Assembly: GCA_913060505.1 (NCBI GenBank)
Contig: CAJXRQ010000006.1
Span: forward strand, 1-64,000
Direction of reading: 5' to 3'
DNA from: an uncultured Desulfovibrio sp.
GTDB taxonomy: Bacteria > Desulfobacterota > Desulfovibrionia > Desulfovibrionales > Desulfovibrionaceae
Length of the DNA: 64,000 bases
The notes beneath the pieces are model-generated. The model made no database searches and was not told the DNA's origin. It saw nothing but the letters and a program-made list of their open reading frames with translations. Below, one piece after another: positions 27,047-36,107 of the stretch. The first letter of the stretch is position 1, and each line of letters begins with the position of its first letter. The position numbers and the translations under genes are program-made.

Positions 27047-28310
27047 CCGGCTTCACACCACACCCGGCATATCCGCATTTGAGCAACTCCAACAACGCAC
27101 GGGCCATGCCCTTGTCGTAACGGCTGTCCTGTTGCAGCAACTGGCGGGCAATCTCCAGGGCATCCCCGGCGGAATGATACGGCCGCTCGGCAATTCCTGC
27201 ACTGAATGAATCCGCCAGTCCGCATAATCTTCCCGGCAGGCTCAGGGCGTCACCGCGCACCCCCTTGGGATAGCCGCTGCCATCGAGCCTTTCATGATGT
27301 TCCATCACGCACTGTTCGACGATACGATCCGTTACCTTGAGCCGGGTCAACATGCCCATGGCCAGATCAGGATGCCTGCGCACGGATTCTTTGTCCTTGT
27401 GCAGCAGGATGCCTTCCTTGTCGCGAATGAAACCCGGAACCATGCTCATGCCCATATCATGCACAGCCAACCCCAACGCCAGATGATTGAGGTTCGTACG
27501 CTCCAACCGGGTACGGAACCGCATGGCAAAAACGCCCAGCCCGACAAAAGTGCAATTCACGCCATGAGTCGCCGCATCGTAATGCTTGTCCAGTGTCTTG
27601 AGCAAAAATTCGGTTCGGCCGGGATCGATCCATATATATTCGCATAATATGCTCAAATCCCGCTGCAACTCCCGCAAACGCCCGGCAATGGGCTGTTCGA
27701 AAAAAACACTCAACATACGATGCAGGGCCAAATAGAAAATCTCGGCAACCTCGTCCTGATTCAAATCCTGCTCCACCAGCACCAGCCCGAGATTCTGGCT
27801 CAGGTGCACGGCGTATTCGCGGTAGTCCCTGCGGTCCAAATAGAGATTTCCCGCCCGGCAATGGCTGGAAACATCTTCCTGCCGTTTCTCACTGAGCCGC
27901 TTTCCGGCCTCGGCCAGCAAACGGACCGAACCAAGTTCTCCGTCCCAGACATGCAGATTCACGGGCGGTCGAAACCGGGGAAAACTCTCCAGTATGTTCG
28001 GACTGATTTGCAGAAAACGCTCTTCGAGCTGGACATCATCTTCCGGCTTCACGATCTCCTCCGGGCAAAAAACAGGTTTCCATGCCGTAACATAGCTGTT
28101 TTCGAGGTGCTGTTGCAAGACACGGCTGAACAGAACATGGCAAATCCTGCCAGCTCTGCCCTTGCCCCGCAAAAGGCGACACGCTACACTGGTCAGGAAA
28201 TCGAACAGGAAATGCTGCAAAATGCAGGTCGAAAAAAACAATCGCCCCGTAACGGTGAGAAGTACAAACTTCGGGCCATACCGGTTCGCGAAAGTCTTGA
28301 CCGCAGACAT
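27039..28310 (-). CDS. HD-GYP domain protein (probable c-di-GMP phosphodiesterase)
   Basis: About 423 aa. The C-terminal half is an HD-GYP domain: THGVNC with the first His, LAVHDMGMSMVPGFIRDKEGIL with the HD pair, RRHPDLAMGMLTR, VMEHHERLDGSGYPKG with the GYP signature, and RLCGLADSFSAGI. Metal-binding residues appear complete, so c-di-GMP hydrolysis to GMP or pGpG is expected. The N-terminal 190 residues have no domain I recognise. The ATG was preferred to an upstream TTG. It is divergent from the MBL-fold gene with only 45 bp between starts. Confidence 0.82.
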   Translation of the reverse strand: MSAVKTFANRYGPKFVLLTVTGRLFFSTCILQHFLFDFLTSVACRLLRGKGRAGRICHVLFSRVLQQHLENSYVTAWKPVFCPEEIVKPEDDVQLEERFLQISPNILESFPRFRPPVNLHVWDGELGSVRLLAEAGKRLSEKRQEDVSSHCRAGNLYLDRRDYREYAVHLSQNLGLVLVEQDLNQDEVAEIFYLALHRMLSVFFEQPIAGRLRELQRDLSILCEYIWIDPGRTEFLLKTLDKHYDAATHGVNCTFVGLGVFAMRFRTRLERTNLNHLALGLAVHDMGMSMVPGFIRDKEGILLHKDKESVRRHPDLAMGMLTRLKVTDRIVEQCVMEHHERLDGSGYPKGVRGDALSLPGRLCGLADSFSAGIAERPYHSAGDALEIARQLLQQDSRYDKGMARALLELLKCGYAGCGVKPAT

Positions 28311-28355
28311 GCGCAACCCCAAAGTACTGAATATACTGCTGCCGGAGGAGTCTTA

Positions 28356-28991
28356 ATGCAGATACGGACAATGCCCCTGGGACCATTGGAAACAAATTGC
28401 TACATCCTTTCTTCCGAAGGAAAAGCCGTGGTGATGGACCCGGGGGGCGACCCTGCCCAGATATTACAATATCTTGAAGAAAACGGCCTTGAGATAACGC
28501 ACATCCTGAATACGCACCTGCATTTTGATCACATTTACGGCAATGCGGCTCTCGCCCGTGCCACCGGTGCCCCAATATTGGCCTGTGCCGATGACAAACC
28601 GCTGCTTGCAACCGAACTGGGCCAAGGCGGCATGATGGGTCTTCCCTTGGTGGAAACCTTCGAAATGCAGGAAATAGCAGCGGGCGAACACGAATTTGCC
28701 GGAATGCACTGTGTGGCGTTCCACACTCCAGGCCATTCCCAAGGCAGCCTGTCCTTCCACTTTCCGGACGCCGAAATGTGTTTTGTGGGCGACCTCATAT
28801 TCTACCGCTCCATCGGCAGGACGGACTTTCCGGGCGGCAGCCTCGAAGTGCTCAAAAAATCCGTTGCCGACCACATCTTCACCCTGCCCGGAGCAACCAG
28901 ACTTTTCCCCGGCCACGGACCGGACACAACCGTGGACGACGAGCGCAACCACAACCCGTTCTTTTCGGAATTCCGCACGGAGACAAAATGA
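28356..28991 (+). CDS. Metallo-beta-lactamase-fold hydrolase (glyoxalase II-like)
   Basis: A 211-aa soluble MBL-fold hydrolase. The metal motif THLHFDH (about residues 53-59) and the following His in FHTPGHSQGS and Asp in CFVGDLIF are present; PGHGPDTT supplies the last His. It resembles the small hydroxyacylglutathione-hydrolase-like group common in anaerobes. The true thioester or other substrate is unknown. The ATG follows GGAGGAGTCTTA, a strong SD, within a very short divergent promoter region. Confidence 0.85.
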   Translation: MQIRTMPLGPLETNCYILSSEGKAVVMDPGGDPAQILQYLEENGLEITHILNTHLHFDHIYGNAALARATGAPILACADDKPLLATELGQGGMMGLPLVETFEMQEIAAGEHEFAGMHCVAFHTPGHSQGSLSFHFPDAEMCFVGDLIFYRSIGRTDFPGGSLEVLKKSVADHIFTLPGATRLFPGHGPDTTVDDERNHNPFFSEFRTETK

Positions 28992-29038
28992 CCGAGCCAA
29001 TGAGGGCCGACATCCGCGGCAAATGTTGAGGTGTGAGC

Positions 29039-29224
29039 ATGGAGGTAAGTTGGTACCTCCGTTTTGCGAAGACTGACACGGTCGAAATCCTGGCATCGCC
29101 GGGCTCTGCGGATTCCGTGCGTTACGCCATGGACATGCACCCGGACTGGACCATAGAAAGCCGGGAACAGGGACCGGACCTGCTTTTCACCTTCCGGCGC
29201 AAGGAGCCGGTGTACGACAAGTAA
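29039..29224 (+). CDS. Small hypothetical protein, 61 aa
   Basis: A short acidic/aromatic protein (starts MEVSWYLRFAKTDT, ends FRRKEPVYDK) with no recognised domain. The ATG follows TTGAGGTGTGAGC, a fair SD; a GTG two codons upstream is an alternative. It lies 47 bp after the MBL-fold gene and 11 bp before the flavoprotein gene, all in one direction, so it is probably cotranscribed. No transmembrane segment or signal peptide. Confidence 0.55.
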   Translation: MEVSWYLRFAKTDTVEILASPGSADSVRYAMDMHPDWTIESREQGPDLLFTFRRKEPVYDK

Positions 29225-29235
29225 GGAGCGCGATC

Positions 29236-29844
29236 ATGCACGATACGGCAGTCATCTATGCCTGTAGCCACCGCAAGGGCAATTCCGACGCTGCGGCCCG
29301 AATTCTGGAACAGGGAGTGGTCGACGCCGGAGGCACAGCCCGGATCATGACGGTACGCGAACACACGGTGCGACACTGCCTTGCCTGCGGCCATTGTGAC
29401 GGCAACACGGATGGAAGACTGCAGGATCGTTGCATACTCGGCACCAAAGATGACGCAGCCGCCCTTTTCGAACCGCTCTTTTCCGCACGGCTGGTATTCT
29501 TTGCCTCCCCCATCTATTTCTACCATCTGCCTTCACGGCTCAAGACATGGATGGATCGGGGGCAACAATTCTGGAAGGCTCGCATGGACAAGGAACCATG
29601 GGTTGCGGACCTGCCTCAACGCACAGCCCACAATGTGCTTGTGGCTGGCCGACCGACCGGGGAACGCCTGTTTGAGGGGGCACAACTGAGCCTCAAATAC
29701 TTTTTGTGGAATTTCAACATTCGATCCGCCGAATCCTTATGCATGCGCGGAGTCGACACGCCGGGGGATCTCAATGAACAGGGAGATCAGGCGCGGGCAA
29801 TTCGCGAGATGGCCACAAAAGCCTGGCTTCAGAGCGTCGGATGA
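29236..29844 (+). CDS. Flavodoxin-fold NADPH-dependent FMN reductase / iron-sulfur flavoprotein-like
   Basis: A 202-aa flavodoxin-like protein. The N-terminal phosphate-binding loop for FMN is CSHRKGNSDAAAR (about 10-22). A Cys cluster, CLACGHCDGN followed by RCILG (about 48-68), resembles the cluster site of archaeal/clostridial iron-sulfur flavoproteins. FASPIYFYHLPSRLKTWMDR is the second flavin-binding loop. Probably reduces FMN, quinone or another small electron acceptor; the partner is unknown. SD AAGGAGCG precedes the ATG. Its stop overlaps the comF start (ATGA). Confidence 0.8.
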   Translation: MHDTAVIYACSHRKGNSDAAARILEQGVVDAGGTARIMTVREHTVRHCLACGHCDGNTDGRLQDRCILGTKDDAAALFEPLFSARLVFFASPIYFYHLPSRLKTWMDRGQQFWKARMDKEPWVADLPQRTAHNVLVAGRPTGERLFEGAQLSLKYFLWNFNIRSAESLCMRGVDTPGDLNEQGDQARAIREMATKAWLQSVG

Positions 29845-30566
29845 ATTTTCCGGGCCTGCTGACACTCAGAAGGTTGGCACAGCGTATCGATTTGAAAGCA
29901 ACCCGATGCGTTGTCTGCGGCACTCTCTGTCATGAAGGCCCTCTCTGTCCTGAATGTCGCCAAGAATTGAAGCCGCGTACCGGAGGCTACTGTCCTCGTT
30001 GCGGCAGACATTTCGGAGAAGATGACGACACGCCACATCTATGTGCTTCGTGCCGCTCCATACCACCTCCATGGAACGCGCTTGGTTTCCACGGCGCACA
30101 CGAAGGACTGCTTCGCGAACTGGTGCTGACTTTCAAGTTCCGCCAGGGCCTGCATCTCACGGCTCTGTTGCGAGACATGACCGAACAGGCTTTTTCCCGT
30201 ATGGACGCCCCTCAGCCCGAACTTATCGTCCCGGTTCCGCTCCACCGCAGGCGACTCGTCTGGCGCGGCTACAATCAAAGCCTGGAACTGAGCCGGGGGA
30301 TTACCAAACGACATCATATTCCATTGAGCACAAAGGCTCTTCTGCGAACGCGCAACACCATTCCCCAAACACAGCTGGAAGCCGAAGAGCGACGCAAGAA
30401 TATCCGGGGAGCTTTCAAGGCTGACGAAGAGGTGCAGGGCAAATCCGTTCTGCTGGTAGACGACGTGCTCACGACAGGAGCTACATTGGAAGAATGCGCG
30501 AAGACCCTGCACAGGGCAGGGGCTTCGGCGGTTGCTGTTCTGGTTTTAAGTGTTGCGGAGAAATAG
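29841..30566 (+). CDS. comF: ComF-family phosphoribosyltransferase-like protein
   Basis: A 241-aa ComF protein. The N-terminal zinc-finger-like region has CVVCGTLC, CPECRQEL, CPRCGRHF and CASCRSIPPPW (about residues 20-75). The C-terminal phosphoribosyltransferase domain has the PRPP loop VLLVDDVLTTGATLEE (about 208-223). ComF relatives act in competence DNA uptake in transformable bacteria, or as uncharacterised PRTases elsewhere; in this organism the role is unproven. It overlaps the flavoprotein stop by four bases and converges with the lipoprotein gene. Confidence 0.87.
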   Translation: MNFPGLLTLRRLAQRIDLKATRCVVCGTLCHEGPLCPECRQELKPRTGGYCPRCGRHFGEDDDTPHLCASCRSIPPPWNALGFHGAHEGLLRELVLTFKFRQGLHLTALLRDMTEQAFSRMDAPQPELIVPVPLHRRRLVWRGYNQSLELSRGITKRHHIPLSTKALLRTRNTIPQTQLEAEERRKNIRGAFKADEEVQGKSVLLVDDVLTTGATLEECAKTLHRAGASAVAVLVLSVAEK

Positions 30567-30582
30567 ATAATATTGAGTCTAA

Positions 30583-31014
30583 CTACTCATAATAGCGAAC
30601 ATACCAGTCAATACCGAACCGATCAAAGCCGCCGGGCAGTTCGAACTCCTTGTAGAGATCCATGGGCTTTGACGCTTCAACCCCGCGAGAGTGGAGGAGG
30701 ACGTTGTCGACGATGGTATTATCTTTGATCAGTAGGAGGCGAAATTCGGTGGAAGCGATACGTGTTGCGGAAGCCCCACGATCAAGCATTCTCGCAGTCC
30801 CTTCAAAACGGTATTTGTCAGTTCCTTCCAGTTCTTCCAGGGTGTAATCGACAACCATCGAAGGAAGAAAATAAATTCTTTTCGAGCTTTTTGGTGGATA
30901 GAACCTGTACCCAATATCTTTGGATACCATTTCACCGACATATCGTTTCTTGCACCCCGGGAAAAGCAGCAGAATCAGGCTGAGTAGTAGGACACAGGGA
31001 AAAACTTTTTTCAT
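30583..31014 (-). CDS. Putative lipoprotein, 143 aa
   Basis: A signal sequence MKKVFPCVLLLSLILLLFPG precedes a lipobox ending in Cys21 (LFPGC), so the mature protein should be lipid-anchored. The mature part (about 122 aa) has no recognised domain; it is rich in Arg, Tyr and Phe, with a predicted beta-type composition. Convergent with comF, sixteen bases apart. Function unknown. Confidence 0.7.
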   Translation of the reverse strand: MKKVFPCVLLLSLILLLFPGCKKRYVGEMVSKDIGYRFYPPKSSKRIYFLPSMVVDYTLEELEGTDKYRFEGTARMLDRGASATRIASTEFRLLLIKDNTIVDNVLLHSRGVEASKPMDLYKEFELPGGFDRFGIDWYVRYYE

Positions 31015-31117
31015 CTAATACCCCTTTTGCAGTATCCGGCGAACGGTAATGAAGAAACGTCGACGCTGCAACGCACTTCTGTTCAATAAAAAAACACGAA
31101 AAACTTGGCCAAGAGGC

Positions 31118-31146
31118 TTGACTAAATATACCGATTGCGGCTAGCT
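31118..31146 (+). promoter_or_regulatory. Possible promoter of rplU-rpmA
   Basis: TTGACT followed about 17 bp later by a weak CTAGCT/TAGCTT box lies 30-60 bp upstream of rplU. The -10 match is poor, so this is only a position candidate. Confidence 0.25.
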
Positions 31147-31176
31147 TGCCACCTCTTACGAACGGAGGTTATTTAT

Positions 31177-31488
31177 ATGTTTGCAATCATCGAGGCTGGC
31201 GGAAAACAGTACCGCGTTGAAGAAGGCCTTGAATTTAATGTAGATCTCATGAAGGCCGAAGCTGGCGACACGCTGGCTCTCGACAAAGTCCTGCTGGTGG
31301 ACGCCAAGGGCGACACCAAGATCGGCGCTCCTTATGTTGACGGAGCCAAGGTCGAATGCGAAGTGCTCGGACACATCCGCGGCAAGAAAGTCATCGTCTT
31401 TCACAAACTGCCCAAAAAGGATGCCCGCAAGACGCAGGGACACCGCCACGACTACACTCAACTGAAAGTCAAATCCATCACCGCCTAG
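31177..31488 (+). CDS. rplU: 50S ribosomal protein L21
   Basis: A 103-aa L21, the same length as the E. coli protein. It begins MFAIIEAGGKQYRVEEG and ends with the conserved GHRHDYTQLKVKSI, which contacts 23S rRNA. The ATG follows ACGGAGGTTATTTAT. The order rplU-rpmA-obgE is a classic conserved block. Start chosen from family length; the frame is open 14 codons further upstream. Confidence 0.98.
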   Translation: MFAIIEAGGKQYRVEEGLEFNVDLMKAEAGDTLALDKVLLVDAKGDTKIGAPYVDGAKVECEVLGHIRGKKVIVFHKLPKKDARKTQGHRHDYTQLKVKSITA

Positions 31489-31507
31489 CGCGTGAGGGGA
31501 GGATATC

Positions 31508-31777
31508 ATGGCTCATAAAAAAGCTGCTGGTAGTTCCAGAAACGGTCGCGATAGCGCCGGACAACGGCGTGGCATCAAATGCTTCGGCGGTCAGTCCGTC
31601 GCAGCAGGCAACATTCTTGTCCGTCAGCTCGGCACCAAGGTTCATCCCGGTGACGGCGTGGGCATGGGCAAGGACTACACCCTGTTCGCTCTGGTGGACG
31701 GCGTGGTCAAGTACGAAAAGTACACCCGCAAGCGCGTGGTCAAGACCCGCGTGCACGTGCTCCCGGCCGAAGCCTAG
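31508..31777 (+). CDS. rpmA: 50S ribosomal protein L27
   Basis: An 89-aa L27 beginning [16 protein letters not shown], with the Gly-rich N-terminal tail that reaches the peptidyl-transferase centre and the conserved GVKCFGGQ-like stretch (here [10 protein letters not shown]). No N-terminal cleavage extension of the Firmicutes type. It lies 19 bp after rplU with SD GTGAGGGGAGG, and is followed by a strong intrinsic terminator. Confidence 0.98.
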   Translation: MAHKKAAGSSRNGRDSAGQRRGIKCFGGQSVAAGNILVRQLGTKVHPGDGVGMGKDYTLFALVDGVVKYEKYTRKRVVKTRVHVLPAEA

Positions 31778-31799
31778 GCTTACCGGACACATTTTTCGA

Positions 31800-31829
31800 G
31801 GGCAGGAGGCACATGCCTTCTGCCCTTTT
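31800..31829 (+). terminator. Rho-independent terminator after rpmA
   Basis: The hairpin runs from GGGCAG to CTGCCC with an inner GGC/GCC pair around ACAT, followed by TTTTC, 22 bp after the rpmA stop. obgE lies 80 bp further on, so it is probably partly uncoupled or read through. Confidence 0.8.
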
Positions 31830-31911
31830 CGTGCGCTCTGGACCATGAAGCGCAACTGGGGTATTACCCAAAAACAATTTCCATCTGGGCACGCAAACGC
31901 CGGAGGCATGC

Positions 31912-32964
31912 ATGCGATTCGTTGACGAAGCAACCATCACGGTCCGTTCAGGCAAGGGCGGCAACGGCTGCGCTTCCTTGCGCCGCGAGGCCAACCGGCC
32001 AAAAGGCGGCCCGGACGGCGGTGACGGAGGCAAAGGCGGCGACGTTATCATGCGCGCCTCCAACCGGCTCCTGACCCTTTATGATTTCCGGCTGCGCAGA
32101 CTCTATGAAGCGCGCAACGGGCAACCCGGCATGGGGCGGGACAAATACGGCAAGGCGGCCGACGACCTGTATATCGACCTGCCCGTCGGCACGCTTGTTT
32201 ATGAAGTGACCGAGGACGACGAGGGGGAACGGCACGAAAAGCTGCTGACAGACCTCGTGGAAGACGGCGTTGAATTCATCATCTGCAAAGGCGGCGAAGG
32301 CGGACGGGGAAACATCCATTTCAAATCCTCGACCAACCGCACTCCCCGTTATGCCGAGGAAGGCAAATCCGGAGAAGAAAGACTACTTCGGCTGGAACTC
32401 AAAGTGCTTGCAGACGTAGGACTTCTCGGTCTGCCCAACGCTGGCAAATCCACGTTCATCTCCAATGTTTCCGCCGCACGCCCCAAAATTGCGGCCTATC
32501 CCTTCACCACGCTGGTCCCCAACCTTGGCGTTGTGGAGGATGAAAATTTCCACCGCATGGTTATCGCAGATATTCCGGGCCTTATTGAAGGCGCCAGCGA
32601 AGGCCAGGGACTTGGGCACACCTTCCTGAAGCATGTTGAACGGACCCGCTTTCTGGTTCATATCCTTGCAGCCGAAGACCTGAACAAGGAAAATCCCATT
32701 GAAGGGTACGGCATGCTCAATGAGGAGCTTGAACGCTTCAATCGGGAAATGTCCGAAAAGCAACAGATTCGCGTCATCAACAAGATCGACACCCTCACGC
32801 CTGAAGAGCTGGATCAGCTCAAACAGGCATGCGGCAGTGAACAGGTATTTTTCATCTCGGCTCTCACCGGAGAGGGCGTGGACGCACTGCTGGAAGAAAT
32901 GTGGCGGCAGCTTCGCGCATTGGACTCACGGCAACAGGATTCCGAAGAAGATGAGCAACAGTAA
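31912..32964 (+). CDS. obgE: Obg/CgtA GTPase
   Basis: A 350-aa ribosome-assembly GTPase. The N-terminal Gly-rich Obg fold (about 1-158) shows GGKGGNGCASLRREANRPKG-type repeats and GGEGGRGN. The G domain has G1 GLPNAGKST (about 173-181), G2 FTTLVPN, G3 DIPGLIEGAS and G4 NKID. Acts in the cytoplasm on the 50S subunit and in growth/stress control. It overlaps proB by 14 bases, so the two are cotranscribed. Confidence 0.97.
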   Translation: MRFVDEATITVRSGKGGNGCASLRREANRPKGGPDGGDGGKGGDVIMRASNRLLTLYDFRLRRLYEARNGQPGMGRDKYGKAADDLYIDLPVGTLVYEVTEDDEGERHEKLLTDLVEDGVEFIICKGGEGGRGNIHFKSSTNRTPRYAEEGKSGEERLLRLELKVLADVGLLGLPNAGKSTFISNVSAARPKIAAYPFTTLVPNLGVVEDENFHRMVIADIPGLIEGASEGQGLGHTFLKHVERTRFLVHILAAEDLNKENPIEGYGMLNEELERFNREMSEKQQIRVINKIDTLTPEELDQLKQACGSEQVFFISALTGEGVDALLEEMWRQLRALDSRQQDSEEDEQQ

Positions 32965-34114
32965 TGACACTCGTGCAAGCCTGCTGAAAAAAGCACGACG
33001 CATTGTCGTCAAGGTAGGCAGCGCCGTACTGACCTCCAAAGACGGCATTAACCGAAAGACCATTATCCGGCTGGCCGGGCAACTTGCCCGCTTGCATGAC
33101 AAGGGCATAGGTATCGTATTGGTTTCATCCGGGGCAGTGGCCGCTGGAAGAACCCGCATTGCCGAGGCTCTCGGCAGTGGCATAGCCGAAGCCATCAGCG
33201 ACCTTCCCGCAAGGCAGGCAGCTTCTGCCTTGGGCCAGGGCCGGCTCATGCACGACTATGACGAAGCGTTCGGATGGTTTGGCAAGGCTACGGCGCAAAT
33301 TCTGCTGACCCGTGACGGATTGCGGGAACGCGGGCGTTTCCTGAACGCCCGCAACACGCTGGAACAACTGCTGTCGTGGAACGTCATTCCGGTCATCAAT
33401 GAAAACGATACTGTTTCGGTCAAGGAACTTCAGTTCGGAGACAACGATACTCTGGGCGCCACGACCGTCGGCCTGATCGGTGCGGACCTGTACATAAATC
33501 TGACTTCTGCTGACGGCGTGTTCGACAAAAACCCGGACCAACATTCGGATGCAAGCTGCCTGCGCAGCATCGAAAACATTGCCGCGCTGGACATCAACTC
33601 CATGTGTGACGGAAAGACTGCTTCCGGCTCGGGGGGTATGTATTCCAAGCTGCGCGCAGCCCGTCGCGCTGCCCAACTCGGCGTGCCCACACTGATCGTT
33701 TCCGGCAAAGGACGCTTCTCCATTGAACAGGCGTTTACCGAAGAAGGCCCGGGAACGCTTGTGCTGCCTGAGGACCATGCGGTTTCCAGCAAAAAATTCT
33801 GGATGGCCTATCATGATGACCCTGCAGGGACCGTCACCGTTGACAGCGGTGCGGCCAAGGCTCTGACCACCAAAGGGAAAAGCCTGCTGCCTGCCGGGAT
33901 AGTGCAGATTCAAGGCTGCTTCGAACGCGGAGCGCTCGTGCGCATCTGTTCTCCGGACAATACGACGATCGGCGTGGGTCTGACCAACTATTCATCTGAC
34001 GAGCTCTCCCGCATCAAGGGATTGCGCACGTCGCAAATCGAAAAGGAACTCGGTCCGGTCCACTATACGGAAGCCGTGCACCGGGACAACCTGCTTTTGG
34101 ACGCTGCCATCTGA
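32951..34114 (+). CDS. proB: Glutamate 5-kinase
   Basis: A 387-aa enzyme phosphorylating glutamate in the first step of proline synthesis. The amino-acid kinase domain has VVKVGSAVLTSKDG, VSSGAVAAGR, VIPVINENDTVSV and GSGGMYSKLRAARRA. The C-terminal PUA domain (about 285-375) is complete. The ATG overlapping the end of obgE was chosen, giving the usual family N-terminus. The next step, proA, is not adjacent within the window. Confidence 0.95.
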   Translation: MSNSNDTRASLLKKARRIVVKVGSAVLTSKDGINRKTIIRLAGQLARLHDKGIGIVLVSSGAVAAGRTRIAEALGSGIAEAISDLPARQAASALGQGRLMHDYDEAFGWFGKATAQILLTRDGLRERGRFLNARNTLEQLLSWNVIPVINENDTVSVKELQFGDNDTLGATTVGLIGADLYINLTSADGVFDKNPDQHSDASCLRSIENIAALDINSMCDGKTASGSGGMYSKLRAARRAAQLGVPTLIVSGKGRFSIEQAFTEEGPGTLVLPEDHAVSSKKFWMAYHDDPAGTVTVDSGAAKALTTKGKSLLPAGIVQIQGCFERGALVRICSPDNTTIGVGLTNYSSDELSRIKGLRTSQIEKELGPVHYTEAVHRDNLLLDAAI

Positions 34115-34158
34115 TCCGATCACCAGGGAACTTATTCCAATATACGGAGCTTTCAGCC

Positions 34159-34734
34159 ATGAAAATACTGTTCATGGGCGACCTGCACGGTTCAGCCCCC
34201 CGCACCCGCCAACTGCTTGACGTTGCCGAAAAACACCATGTGGACATGATCGCCCTTCTCGGCGACATCCTGTATCACGGCCCACGCAACCCCATGACCG
34301 AGGGGTACGATCCCAAATCGACAGCACAAATGCTCAACCAGTGGAAGCATCGCATTGTGGCCGTGCGCGGCAACTGCGATGGAGAAGTAGACCAAACCCT
34401 GCTGGAATTCCCCATGCGTAGCGACTTCGCATGGCTGGTAGTGGAGGGGAAACGCATTTTCCTGACACACGGCCATCTGTGGAATCCCGAGTCGCTTCCC
34501 CCGTTGGTTCCCGGAGACGTATTTGCCTATGGACACGTACACTATCCTTCCGCGCGGATGGAAAATGGTATTCACATCTGGAACCCCGGCTGCCCCTGCC
34601 TGCCCAAGGACGGCTCGGTAGCAGGATACGGAATGTATGAAAACGGCCAATTCCGCGCAGTGGACATGGAGGGTGAAACCATTATGGAAGATTGCCTCTT
34701 CCCCAGCTCCATGAACGAACGCAAAAGCGCCTGA
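34159..34734 (+). CDS. yfcE: YfcE-like metallophosphoesterase
   Basis: A 191-aa calcineurin-like phosphoesterase of the YfcE/MJ0936 type. Metal motifs are GDLHG (residues 7-11), GDILYHGP (about 36-43), RGNCDGE (about 71-77), LTHGHLW (about 98-104) and GHVHYP. YfcE family members cleave phosphodiesters in vitro; the physiological substrate is not known. The ATG follows ACGGAGCTTTCAGCC, 44 bp after proB. Confidence 0.85.
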   Translation: MKILFMGDLHGSAPRTRQLLDVAEKHHVDMIALLGDILYHGPRNPMTEGYDPKSTAQMLNQWKHRIVAVRGNCDGEVDQTLLEFPMRSDFAWLVVEGKRIFLTHGHLWNPESLPPLVPGDVFAYGHVHYPSARMENGIHIWNPGCPCLPKDGSVAGYGMYENGQFRAVDMEGETIMEDCLFPSSMNERKSA

Positions 34735-34773
34735 TTCACCCGCCCGGCCTTTGCTTTCGACCGGAAGTGGCGT

Positions 34774-35964
34774 ATGGTCCCCCCCAACGCAACAACAGGC
34801 GGAACACCATTGTCCAAGCTCTATCTGCACAAGAATCTCCAGTTCGTTTTCGGGGTCACGCTCATGGCCATCCTGGGCGTTTCCAGTATCATCCCCGCCC
34901 TTCCCGACATCATGCACGGCTTGCACATGACTCCGGCCACCATCGGCATGGTCGTGGCCACGTTCACGCTGCCCGGGGTACTGTTTTCCCCGTTGGTCGG
35001 GATTCTGGCAGACCGTACCGGCCGTAAGAAAATCCTTGTCCCGTCACTTTTTCTTTTCGGCATTGCAGGATTCAGTTGCTTCTTTGCCCGGGACATTCAA
35101 ACCTTGCTTATCCTGCGATTTGTTCAGGGAACAGGAGCCGCGCCGTTGGGCGTATTGTACGGCACACTGATCGGCGATCTGTATTCCGGCCGGGAGCGCA
35201 GCACGGCCATGGGCTATAACGCCAGTGTTCTGGCTCTGGGAACAGCCATTTTTCCGGCCATCGGCGGTGGGCTGGCAATGCTGGGCTGGAACTGGCCCTT
35301 TTTGTTGCCGTTGCTGGCCATCCCTCTCGGGCTTGCCATCATGAACGGCATGCACACTCCGGAACCTCGCAACAATGGTGGATTCGGAGCCTACATGCGC
35401 GAAACCTTGCGGCAAATGGTCACCAAACGGGCGCTTGTACTTTTCGCGACCACATTCCTGACATTCGTGATTCTATACGGTCCCATTGTGACATACCTGC
35501 CGCTGTTCCTGAAACAGCGTTTCCATTCCTCTCCCGCCACAATAGGTTCGGTCTTTCTAATATCTTCCTTTGCCACGGCATTGGCCGCGTTTCGACTCGG
35601 ACGGCTTTCGGAAACCCTCGGCAACAAGACTTTGCTGGCCAGCGGCGCATTCTTCTACGCCCTCTGTATGCTAGGCACCCCTCACATGCCAGGATTCTGG
35701 CTGACCATCCTGCCCGTCTCCTGCTTCGGCATAGCACAAGGCCTGAATATTCCCACGGTCATGACCATGCTCACCTCGCTTGCCCCCATGGAACAACGAG
35801 GCGCCTTCATGGCCGCAAACGGCATGATACTCCGGCTTTCCCAAACGGCAGCTCCGGTTATCATGGGCGGAATATACGCATGGAAAGGCATGGAAGCCGT
35901 ATTCATCGCAGGCCTTCTCTGTGCAGCGACCATATTCCTGCTGGCCATTGTCGGCGTTGAGTAA
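34774..35964 (+). CDS. Major facilitator superfamily transporter
   Basis: A 396-aa protein with about 12 hydrophobic helices and the MFS loop 2-3 motif GILADRTGRKKIL (about 70-82). A second-half copy is weaker (FRLGRLSETLGNKTLL). It resembles drug-efflux DHA-type MFS proteins, with the substrate not predictable. The ATG follows GGAAGTGGCGT; a TTG twelve codons later, just before the first helix, is an alternative start. Confidence 0.82.
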   Translation: MVPPNATTGGTPLSKLYLHKNLQFVFGVTLMAILGVSSIIPALPDIMHGLHMTPATIGMVVATFTLPGVLFSPLVGILADRTGRKKILVPSLFLFGIAGFSCFFARDIQTLLILRFVQGTGAAPLGVLYGTLIGDLYSGRERSTAMGYNASVLALGTAIFPAIGGGLAMLGWNWPFLLPLLAIPLGLAIMNGMHTPEPRNNGGFGAYMRETLRQMVTKRALVLFATTFLTFVILYGPIVTYLPLFLKQRFHSSPATIGSVFLISSFATALAAFRLGRLSETLGNKTLLASGAFFYALCMLGTPHMPGFWLTILPVSCFGIAQGLNIPTVMTMLTSLAPMEQRGAFMAANGMILRLSQTAAPVIMGGIYAWKGMEAVFIAGLLCAATIFLLAIVGVE

Positions 35965-35998
35965 GCCCCCCCTCTCGGCAAGACTGTTTTTCCGTCAT

Positions 35999-36050
35999 GC
36001 CTGAACACCGGTCCCGACAAACAAACCGGTATTGTATTCGTTGTTCGGGC
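35999..36050. other. Nested inverted repeat downstream of the MFS gene
   Basis: Outer arms GCCTGAACA and TGTTCGGGC (one G-U) enclose inner arms ACCGG/CCGGT. The structure starts 35 bp after the MFS stop and lacks a T-run. It could end the MFS transcript or be part of the leader of the small ORF that follows. Confidence 0.3.
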
Positions 36051-36107
36051 AGGACTATAGTCATGTCACATCCCGACCGATAAGAAAGCAAAGGGAAGGT
36101 AAACACC

